Shown here piece after piece: positions 1 through 5,741 of a stretch of 9,226 nt of DNA. How positions within the stretch are numbered: position 1 is the first letter of the stretch; every line of letters begins with the position of its first letter. Position numbers and translations under genes: made by a program. Origin of the DNA: an uncultured Sulfurovum sp. (GTDB lineage Bacteria > Campylobacterota > Campylobacteria > Campylobacterales > Sulfurovaceae); the NCBI GenBank assembly GCA_947311605.1, contig CAMZLC010000034.1:1-9226 (forward strand), in the 5' to 3' direction. The notes beneath the pieces are model-generated. The model was not told where the DNA came from, made no database searches, and saw only the letters and a list, made by a program, of their open reading frames with translations.

Positions 1-53
1 GGAATTAGGAATTAGGAATTAGGAATTAGGAATTAGGAATTAGGAATTAGGAA
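1..53. repeat. GGAATTA heptamer tandem array (7 perfect copies plus GGAA)
   Basis: Seven perfect back-to-back copies of GGAATTA run from base 1 to 49, followed by a partial GGAA. The array begins at the window edge, so the true copy number is unknown. Because the unit is 7 bp, every reading frame on either strand meets a stop (TAG on +, TAA on -) within 21 bp. It therefore cannot be an in-frame coding repeat. It lies about 190 bp before the preferred mltG start. Such arrays are prone to copy-number change by slippage, but whether this one affects expression of a neighbour cannot be told from the sequence. Confidence 0.95.
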
Positions 54-112
54 AAAGTATAGTATATGATTTCAAAGGAAGCTTAAAGATATACAAAAAA
101 TCTCTATTTTAT

Positions 113-118
113 TAGAAT
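113..118 (+). promoter_or_regulatory. possible -10 element upstream of mltG
   Basis: TAGAAT sits after a T-rich run (TATTTTAT), the form usual for housekeeping sigma promoters of Campylobacterota, which rely on a -10 with an upstream T/A-rich stretch more than on a -35. It would start a transcript near base 125 with a leader of about 120 nt that includes the 152-212 hairpin. This is a pattern match only, in AT-rich DNA where such matches are common. Confidence 0.25.
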
Positions 119-151
119 ATTTTAGGGGCGTCAGCTCTTTGGATTTTTTTC

Positions 152-212
152 TTTTTTGGTTCGTTTCTTTCTTTTTTTATCCACTAAAAAAAAGAAAAAA
201 TGAACAAAGAAG
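152..212. repeat. A/T-run inverted repeat (hairpin) before mltG
   Basis: The left arm (152-180) is T-rich with GGTTC and CTTTTTTTA blocks. The right arm (185-212) is A-rich with a TAAAAAAAAG block and GAAC. CTTTTTTTA (171-179) pairs with TAAAAAAAAG (185-194, one bulged A), and GTTC (159-162) pairs with GAAC (202-205). The intervening TTT/AAA stretches also pair, with a few mismatches, around a loop of about 5 nt. The T-run followed by an A-run could act as a terminator in either direction for an upstream gene outside the window, or as part of the mltG leader. Translating across it gives a low-complexity FFxFFF...KKRK stretch, the usual sign of a repeat misread as protein. Confidence 0.6.
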
Positions 213-243
213 CAACAAAAAGCTAAACGATTCAGGAAATATT

Positions 244-1212
244 TTGGAAGCAAAAAAAGTAAAAATAGTAATCATTTCATCATTGCTTTTTCTCTCAATA
301 TATATCATCCATCACTACTATGCCCTCATCACCCCACCCAAACTCCTCTACCTCTCAAACAACACAGATTTTCCACTCCTCTCGCAACTCAGAAAACAGG
401 GAGCCGATCTCAATATCCTGGACTATAGACATACCAAAAGATTCCCAAACATCAAAGAGGGTTGGGTGCGATTTGATCCAAAAGTCAAGCTCACCAGAGA
501 GACATTTGTCTCTCTGCTCTCGAAAAAACAGAGGGAACCCACCAGACGTATCGTGATGTATGCAGGGGACAGTATCCATGACTTTGCACTCCGCACGGCC
601 AAACAAACCCGTCTCAACCCAAAAAAGATCCTCGGCGCATACCATCGATATGCACCCTACCGAGATGGCGGCATCCTGGCCGGATACTATCAGATACCCT
701 ACGATACAACATCTACTGCCATCGCCTACTACTGCACGTTCACCTCCCAAGAGAGGCTGACAAAGATCCTTTCACGGCAAGGCATAGACCCAGACGCAAA
801 AGAGAGAAAAAGGATCCTCATCCTCGCCTCCATCATCCAGAGAGAGACCCAAAACAGAAAGGAGATGCCACTCATCGCCTCCGTCATAAAGAACCGACTC
901 AAAAAGGATATGAAACTTCAGCTCGATGCTACACTCAACTACGGCAGGTATTCACATACCATTATCACGCCTCAGCGCATCAAAGAGGATCAGTCACGCT
1001 ACAACACCTACCGGTACAAAGGCTTGCCTCCAGAGCCCATAGGCAGTGCCTCAGAAGTAGCAGTCCAGGCCGTGATACACCCAGCAAAAAGCGACTATCT
1101 CTACTTTATGCTCGCCACCAACGGCTCTCATAATTTTACCAGCACCTACCAAGAACATCTGGAGCATATCAGATGGTTCAAAAAGATGAATGAGGACAAT
1201 CAAACGAAGTGA
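244..1212 (+). CDS. mltG: Endolytic murein transglycosylase MltG (YceG-like)
   Basis: Inner-membrane enzyme that cuts nascent peptidoglycan glycan strands inside the chain. It belongs to the YceG/MltG family. From TTG 244 the product is 322 aa, close to E. coli MltG (about 340). One membrane anchor (about residues 6-22, KIVIISSLLFLSIYII) is followed by the periplasmic YceG domain to the C-terminus. The catalytic-region motif ASIIQRET has its Glu at residue 201. Further family blocks are LQLDATLNYG, YNTYRYKGLPPEPIG and HPAKSDYLYF. The frame stays open back to TTG 139, which would give 357 aa. That extension is the translated A/T inverted repeat, giving a second odd hydrophobic stretch, so TTG 244 with AGGAA (234-238) five bases before it is preferred. 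Q replaces the first Glu often seen in the SIVEKE-type motif. trpB follows after 48 nt. Confidence 0.9.
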   Translation: MEAKKVKIVIISSLLFLSIYIIHHYYALITPPKLLYLSNNTDFPLLSQLRKQGADLNILDYRHTKRFPNIKEGWVRFDPKVKLTRETFVSLLSKKQREPTRRIVMYAGDSIHDFALRTAKQTRLNPKKILGAYHRYAPYRDGGILAGYYQIPYDTTSTAIAYYCTFTSQERLTKILSRQGIDPDAKERKRILILASIIQRETQNRKEMPLIASVIKNRLKKDMKLQLDATLNYGRYSHTIITPQRIKEDQSRYNTYRYKGLPPEPIGSASEVAVQAVIHPAKSDYLYFMLATNGSHNFTSTYQEHLEHIRWFKKMNEDNQTK

Positions 1213-1260
1213 GACCTCATTTTCGATACAATATCACAAATACATTATACGGAAAAAACT

Positions 1261-2481
1261 ATGCGAGAGAAATACTATATCCCACAACCAAGCCCTTTTG
1301 ATCCTGACGCGAACGGGCATTTTGGCAAATTTGGCGGGCGTTTTGTACCGGAGACGCTGATGCCCGCACTGGAGCATCTGAGACTGGACTATGAAGCAGT
1401 ACGTTTTGATCCCGGTTTTTGGGGGGAAGTGGACTACTATTACAAGCACTATGTCGGCAGACCCTCCGCACTCTACTATGCTGCCAATATCTCCGAAGAG
1501 ATCGGCACAAAAGTCTATCTCAAACGCGAAGATCTCAACCACACCGGTGCCCACAAGATCAACCACTGTGTCGCACAGGCAGTGCTGGCCAAACGGCTGG
1601 GCAAGAAGAAGATCATCGCAGAGACCGGTGCGGGACAGCATGGGGTCGCCACTGCTACTGTGGCGGCACTTTTTGGGCTGGAGTGTGAGGTATTCATGGG
1701 AGCCAAGGATGTAGCACGACAGGAGCTCAATGTCTTTCGCATGAAACTGCTCGGCGCCAAAGTCCACGCAGTCCAAAGCGGATCCAAAACACTCAAAGAT
1801 GCCATGAATGATGCCATCCGCCACTGGGTCACCCACGCGCGCGACACCTACTATCTCATCGGTACGGTTGCCGGTCCGCACCCCTACCCTATGATGGTAC
1901 GCGATATTCAAAGCATCATCGGCTGGGAAGCCAAAACACAGCTCAATGAGGCCGAAGGAAGACTCCCCGACAAGGTCATCGCCTGTATCGGCGGAGGCAG
2001 CAATGCCATGGGCATTTTCAATCACTTTTTGCAGGATGAGGGCGTAGAGTGTATCGGTATAGAAGCGGGTGGATTAGGTCTGGACTCCAAGCATGGCTGC
2101 TCTTTGGCAAAAGGCTCTCCGGGCGTGCTGCACGGACAGCTCAGCTACCTCCTGCAGGATGAAGATGGTCAGATCCAGGAGGCACACTCCATCTCTGCCG
2201 GACTGGACTACCCCGGTATCGGACCCGAGCACGCCTATCTCAAAGAAGCCGGCAGAGTACGCTATGACCATATCACGGATGACGAGGCGATAGAGGCATT
2301 TGTCTGGCTCAGCCAGAGAGAGGGTATCATCCCCGCTTTTGAAAGCGCACATGCCATCGCCTACCTCAAAAAAATGAAACCTAAAGACATCAAAAACAAA
2401 CTCATCCTCGTCAACCTCTCCGGACGCGGAGACAAGGACATGATGCAGGCAAAGGATATTTTGGGAGAGGCATTTGCCTGA
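1261..2481 (+). CDS. trpB: Tryptophan synthase beta chain
   Basis: PLP enzyme that joins indole and L-serine to make L-tryptophan, normally as an alpha2-beta2 complex with TrpA in the cytosol. The 406 residues match the TrpB1 class in length. The Schiff-base lysine is K99 in HTGAHKIN and the catalytic Glu is E121 in AETGAGQHG; their spacing of 22 equals that of E. coli K87/E109. The phosphate-binding GGGSN loop is at 244-248, and the pyridine-nitrogen Ser is S387 in NLSGRGDKD. All key residues are present, so the enzyme should be active. The ATG is preceded by a weak CGGAAA. An AT-rich stretch at 1241-1250 could serve as a -10, so trpB may be read from its own promoter or through from mltG. 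No trpA or other trp gene is adjacent. It converges on the permease with a 12-bp gap and no visible terminator hairpin. Confidence 0.97.
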   Translation: MREKYYIPQPSPFDPDANGHFGKFGGRFVPETLMPALEHLRLDYEAVRFDPGFWGEVDYYYKHYVGRPSALYYAANISEEIGTKVYLKREDLNHTGAHKINHCVAQAVLAKRLGKKKIIAETGAGQHGVATATVAALFGLECEVFMGAKDVARQELNVFRMKLLGAKVHAVQSGSKTLKDAMNDAIRHWVTHARDTYYLIGTVAGPHPYPMMVRDIQSIIGWEAKTQLNEAEGRLPDKVIACIGGGSNAMGIFNHFLQDEGVECIGIEAGGLGLDSKHGCSLAKGSPGVLHGQLSYLLQDEDGQIQEAHSISAGLDYPGIGPEHAYLKEAGRVRYDHITDDEAIEAFVWLSQREGIIPAFESAHAIAYLKKMKPKDIKNKLILVNLSGRGDKDMMQAKDILGEAFA

Positions 2482-2493
2482 CCCTGGACACAG

Positions 2494-3186
2494 TTACTTT
2501 TTCATTTGCGCTTCGAGTCTGCCTGTATAATAGGAGATCGGGTAGGTGAGCAGGAGATAGCCTATCGCTAGGGGGATATAGCTCTCCAGTGTCGAGTAGG
2601 TATAGGCATTGACCTCCTGGGCATTCATCGTCAGTTCGCGTACCGAAATAATGGAAAGTAACGAAGAGTCCTTAATGATGGAAGCAAACTGTCCGGTAAG
2701 TGCAGGAAGCATTCTCCTGAGTGCCTGCGGAAAGATAATATACAGATACATCTGGGTGTCTGTCATTCCCAGACTCATGCTCGTCTCATACTGCTCATAA
2801 TCCACAGACTCCAGTGCCGCCCTGATGATCTCTGAGACATAGGCACCGGCAAACAGTGCCAGTATCACTGTCCCTACCACATACCTGTTCTCAAACCCAA
2901 GATTATTGGCAAAGACATAAAAAAAGATCAGTATCTGCACCAGTAGTGGTGTGCCACGAATCAGTTCGATGTAAAATCGGGAGAGAAATCGCAGGATCAG
3001 CAGCTTGGACTTCTGACCATAGGCAAAAAAGAGACCTATGGCAAAACTCAACATCAGGGCAAAGAAAGAGATAACAATCGTCATCAAAAAACCATCAATG
3101 AACTTCTGCCTGTAGGCATATACCGTATCCCAATGAAAGGTGTAGGAGATATTTTTAAACATAAAATAAAAGGTCGCAAAAACCAT
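2494..3186 (-). CDS. Polar amino-acid ABC transporter permease (HisM/GlnP type), start uncertain
   Basis: Membrane-spanning subunit of an amino-acid importer. The interval runs from the first conventional start (ATG 3186), giving 230 aa. Family signs are IELIRGTPLLVQ (residues 73-84), hydrophobic segments near 33-56, 80-97, 103-121 and 208-224, and the EAA loop at about 133-153 (YETSMSLG...IIFP). This loop contacts the ATPase. ATG 3186 falls in the middle of a hydrophobic helix (PVYLFNLILLGAMVFATFYF) whose first half is coded upstream, so the real protein probably begins near 3285 and has about 263 residues. It lies directly downstream of the binding-protein gene in the same reading frame, separated only by that gene's TAG stop, so the two must be cotranscribed. 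No ATP-binding subunit is adjacent. Glutamine, glutamate or histidine are all possible substrates; the sequence does not settle which. Confidence 0.9.
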   Translation of the reverse strand: MVFATFYFMFKNISYTFHWDTVYAYRQKFIDGFLMTIVISFFALMLSFAIGLFFAYGQKSKLLILRFLSRFYIELIRGTPLLVQILIFFYVFANNLGFENRYVVGTVILALFAGAYVSEIIRAALESVDYEQYETSMSLGMTDTQMYLYIIFPQALRRMLPALTGQFASIIKDSSLLSIISVRELTMNAQEVNAYTYSTLESYIPLAIGYLLLTYPISYYTGRLEAQMKK

Positions 3187-3294
3187 AGCACCAAGAAGGA
3201 TCAGATTGAAGAGATAGACAGGCTTTTTGAGTGAGCTTGTCTTCTTAAATCCTGATTCATGGATAAAAAATTCTTGGATACCGATAAGATACTC
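3187..3294 (-). other. Probable N-terminal coding extension of the permease lacking a standard start codon
   Basis: Thirty-six sense codons lie between the binding-protein stop (TAG, 3297-3295) and ATG 3186, in the permease frame, with no stop and no ATG, GTG or TTG. The translation (EYLIGIQEFF, then IHESGFKKTSSLKKPVYLFN) ends in a basic stretch followed by the first half of a membrane helix that continues past ATG 3186. This looks like authentic permease sequence. A good ribosome-binding site, AGGAG (3296-3292), overlaps the upstream stop and sits 6 nt before ATC 3285-3283, exactly where a start codon would be expected. Options are a rare ATC start, an ATG-to-ATC change (mutation or base-call error), stop readthrough, or late initiation at 3186. 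Confidence 0.6.
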
Positions 3295-4092
3295 CTAAAA
3301 AAAGAACGGAATACCCAAGCTATCAAAGGTCTTTTTGGCCTCTGTCAGATAGGTGTTGGCAAATTTGGCAAAGGTGCCGTCAGATTTTGCTTTTTTGATA
3401 AAGGCATTGACCTTTTCCTTGAGTGGGCTGTGCTGCTTCAGTGCCACACCCCAGTATTCAGGATCTTTCTGAAAAGACTGCAAAAGTGCGACAGTAGTCT
3501 CTTTGTTCTTGGCATAGTTTTTATAGATCGTCAACTGGTCATAGATAAAGCCGTCTGCCTTGCCCTGCACTACTTCCAGTACGCAGGAAGTCTCTTTGTC
3601 GAAGACTAGGATCTCAGCATTAGGCAAGTGATCTTTGGCATAGAGGTGACCGGTAGAGCCTTTTTTTACTGCTACTTTTCTGCCTTTGACATTGAGATCC
3701 TTGATCGACTTGATGCCTGCATTTTTATGTGCCAGGATAGCCAACGATGACTGCGCATAGGGGATCGAAAAATCGATCGACTTTTTCCTCTCGTCTGTAA
3801 TGGTCATAGAGGAGATGATCAGATCAATTTTGCCTGTTTTCAGTGAAGGAATCAGCCCATCCCAGGCGATATTCTCTATGACCGCCTCTCTCCCCATGGA
3901 GGCTGCCAATGCTTTGGCAAAATCCACAGAGACACCGGAAGGATTCCCCGCTTTGTCACTCATCTCAAAAGGAGGGTATGCCAATTCCATACCTACCTTG
4001 AGTACCTTTGTCGCCTCTTTTTGCTGATCCCCGCATCCTGTAAATGTCCATGCCAAAAGCATAGCAAAAAGTGCTGTAAGTATCTGTTTCAT
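3295..4092 (-). CDS. Amino-acid ABC transporter substrate-binding lipoprotein (SBP_bac_3 family)
   Basis: Periplasmic solute-binding protein that delivers an amino acid to the adjacent permease. From ATG 4092 it has 265 residues. A TTG one codon earlier is possible, but ATG fits AGGA (8 nt upstream) well enough. Residues 1-20 form a lipoprotein signal peptide with lipobox FTGC, so C20 should be lipidated. The mature part has the family-3 fold: AYPPFE near 38-43, and the signature ISSMTITDERKKSIDFSIPYA near 93-113. R102 of that signature normally binds the ligand alpha-carboxylate, and D185 in the GFIYDQ motif is the usual alpha-amino ligand. It is first in a two-gene operon with the permease and transcribed divergently from pepA. 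The promoter with GATAAT at 4125-4120 would give a leader of about 20 nt. The exact ligand is not determined. Confidence 0.95.
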   Translation of the reverse strand: MKQILTALFAMLLAWTFTGCGDQQKEATKVLKVGMELAYPPFEMSDKAGNPSGVSVDFAKALAASMGREAVIENIAWDGLIPSLKTGKIDLIISSMTITDERKKSIDFSIPYAQSSLAILAHKNAGIKSIKDLNVKGRKVAVKKGSTGHLYAKDHLPNAEILVFDKETSCVLEVVQGKADGFIYDQLTIYKNYAKNKETTVALLQSFQKDPEYWGVALKQHSPLKEKVNAFIKKAKSDGTFAKFANTYLTEAKKTFDSLGIPFFF

Positions 4093-4115
4093 CAATAATT
4101 TCCTTTAATAATTTT

Positions 4116-4187
4116 AAATATTATCCCATAATAAACTTAGAATGTGGAGAGAGAAGAGGTAATTCGGATAAATATTATCCATAATAA
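4116..4187. promoter_or_regulatory. Duplicated operator-like motif in the divergent ABC-operon/pepA control region
   Basis: AAATATTATCCCATAATAA (4116-4134) and AAATATTATCCATAATAA (4170-4187) are near-identical copies differing by one C, with starts 54 bp apart, about five helical turns. Each copy contains dyads: ATTAT-CCC-ATAAT in the first, and GGATAA-ATA-TTATCC (4166-4180) plus TTAT-CC-ATAA in the second. Copy one covers the likely -10 of the leftward binding-protein promoter. Copy two lies just upstream of the rightward pepA -10. This layout suits a regulator that binds both sites. The regulator is unknown; GATAAT content gives a loose likeness to Fur boxes but not a match. Confidence 0.5.
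4120..4125 (-). promoter_or_regulatory. Likely -10 of the binding-protein/permease operon
   Basis: On the - strand GATAAT stands 27 nt before the ATG at 4092 and after the AT-rich TTTATTATGG. It would start RNA near 4113, leaving a 20-nt leader containing AAAGGAAA as the ribosome-binding site. The element lies inside the first copy of the duplicated motif. It rests on position and pattern only. Confidence 0.45.
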
Positions 4188-4201
4188 GAAATAATTTTCG
4201 C

Positions 4202-4207
4202 TATAAT
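4202..4207 (+). promoter_or_regulatory. Likely pepA promoter (-10 TATAAT)
   Basis: A perfect TATAAT follows TTTTCGC, matching the T-run plus -10 arrangement typical of Campylobacterota housekeeping promoters. Transcription would begin near 4214, giving a leader of about 30 nt with AAAGG (4235-4239) six bases before the pepA ATG. It probably drives both pepA and the helicase gene. Confidence 0.65.
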
Positions 4208-4245
4208 ACCTGACTAAATCATCAATTATCACACAAAGGCAGACA

Positions 4246-5739
4246 ATGAACTTTCAAATAACCCCTAGCAAACTCTCTGAGGTCAAAGCAGATCTCGAGA
4301 TCATCCTCGTGATCAATCAAAAACTGGACCATACTTTTGTCCAGGACAAAAAGCTGCTCAAAAAAGCAGGATTTAGGGCTGCGCAGGACGAACTCTGCCT
4401 GCTGGTCGAAAAAAACAGACTCTATGTAGGTGTAGACTCACTCAAAGGCAGTGATATCCGACCGGCTGTCGCCACAGCCCTACGCTCATTGATAGGCAAA
4501 AAAGCCTACAAGCGTATCAAGCTGGCAACCTACCTCAGTCATCCCCGATGTACAGCAACCCTAAGAGCCATGACAGAGGGCATCCTGCTGGGAAGCTACA
4601 GTTTTACTGCCTATAAAACCAAGAAAAACAGATGCCACATCAAAGAGGTTATCGTCTCTCTGGAAGGTTACCGTGAGCACGAGGTCAGCATAGAGAGTGC
4701 CTCCAGAGCAGTACACAACGGTGAAATTGCAGCTGCTGCCACCAACTTTACCCGTGATATTGTAAACACCTCTCCAGATGACTGCTACCCAGAGGCACTG
4801 GCACAGATCGCCATCAAGCTGGCCAAACGCAACAAACTTCTCTGCACAATTCTCTCTCCCAAAGAGCTCAAAAAAGAGAAGATGGATGCCCTGCTTGCCG
4901 TCGCACGCGCCAGCAGACACAAGCCCAGGGTCATTCACCTCACACACAAGCCCAAGAAACCCAAAGCTGTCGTCACTCTGGTGGGCAAAGGGCTGACCTA
5001 TGACAGCGGCGGTCTCAGCCTCAAACCCGCAGACTATATGGTCACTATGAAATCCGACAAGAGTGGTGGCTCTGCGGTATTGGGCATCATGAAAGCAGTC
5101 GCAGAGATGAACCTACCCATAGAGGTACATGGATTCATCGGTGCGGTAGAGAACATGATCGGCGGAGATGCCTACAAGCCCGACGATGTACTGGTCGCCA
5201 AAAACGGCAAAAGCATTGAAGTGCGCAATACAGATGCCGAGGGCAGACTGGTCTTGGCGGACGTACTCTGCTATGCGCAACAGGAGGTCGAGGCGGACTA
5301 TCTCTTCGATTTTGCGACCCTCACCGGTGCCTGTGTGGTCGGTGTCGGACAGTACACTTCCGGGGTGATGGGCCACAGCCCAAAAGTCGTAGAGAGACTG
5401 CTCGAATCTGCCAAAAATGCCGGTGAGCATGCCACTGCCCTACACTTCAACCGCTACCTGCGTAAAACCCTCAAGAGTGAGATCGCAGATATCTCCAATA
5501 TCTCCAACTCACGCTATGGCGGTGCCATCACTGCAGGACAGTTTCTGGCAGAATTCATCAACAACACACACAAAAACCGCTGGGCGCATATTGACATTGC
5601 AGGACCTGCCTTTGTGGAGTCTGTCTGGGGAGAAAATCCTCATGGTGCCAGCGGTGTCGGTGTACGCATGATGCTTCGCACACTGGAGAAACTCTCACGA
5701 GAAGAGGGACACAACGGTACCCACGGGACACGAAAGTAG
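4246..5739 (+). CDS. pepA: Leucyl aminopeptidase, M17 family (PepA)
   Basis: Cytosolic two-metal exopeptidase that removes N-terminal residues from peptides; family members are hexamers. The 497 residues match E. coli PepA (503). The N-terminal macro-like domain covers about 1-155 and the catalytic domain about 160-480. Metal ligands K248, D253, D271, D330 and E332, with catalytic K260 and R334, all sit at a constant offset of 22 from the E. coli residues (K270, D275, D293, D352, E354, K282, R356). The M17 signature NTDAEGRLVLADVL starts at 328. E. coli PepA also binds DNA in Xer recombination and gene control; nothing here tests that role. The ATG has AAAGG six bases upstream and a TATAAT promoter. 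The stop lies 2 nt before the helicase start, so the genes are almost certainly one operon. Confidence 0.97.
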   Translation: MNFQITPSKLSEVKADLEIILVINQKLDHTFVQDKKLLKKAGFRAAQDELCLLVEKNRLYVGVDSLKGSDIRPAVATALRSLIGKKAYKRIKLATYLSHPRCTATLRAMTEGILLGSYSFTAYKTKKNRCHIKEVIVSLEGYREHEVSIESASRAVHNGEIAAAATNFTRDIVNTSPDDCYPEALAQIAIKLAKRNKLLCTILSPKELKKEKMDALLAVARASRHKPRVIHLTHKPKKPKAVVTLVGKGLTYDSGGLSLKPADYMVTMKSDKSGGSAVLGIMKAVAEMNLPIEVHGFIGAVENMIGGDAYKPDDVLVAKNGKSIEVRNTDAEGRLVLADVLCYAQQEVEADYLFDFATLTGACVVGVGQYTSGVMGHSPKVVERLLESAKNAGEHATALHFNRYLRKTLKSEIADISNISNSRYGGAITAGQFLAEFINNTHKNRWAHIDIAGPAFVESVWGENPHGASGVGVRMMLRTLEKLSREEGHNGTHGTRK

Positions 5740-5741
5740 CC

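Noticed and set aside
200..226. ATG at 200 opening a short frame (MNKEATKS) inside the right arm of the inverted repeat
   Set aside because: Only eight codons and no ribosome-binding context beyond A-runs. It is a by-product of the repeat.
1234..2025. A 263-codon - strand open frame inside trpB
   Set aside because: It is antisense to a fully convincing trpB with intact active-site residues, so it is a shadow frame.
3295..4092. A designed or natural single polypeptide joining binding protein and permease
   Set aside because: The TAG is followed by G and lacks any known readthrough or selenocysteine/pyrrolysine signal, and the AGGAG at the stop points to re-initiation, so two proteins remain the default reading.
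4166..4187. Fur box in the pepA/transporter intergenic region
   Set aside because: It shares ATTATC/GATAAT fragments with the Fur consensus but does not fit the 19-bp pattern, and the flanking genes are not iron genes. Recorded only as a generic operator-like motif.
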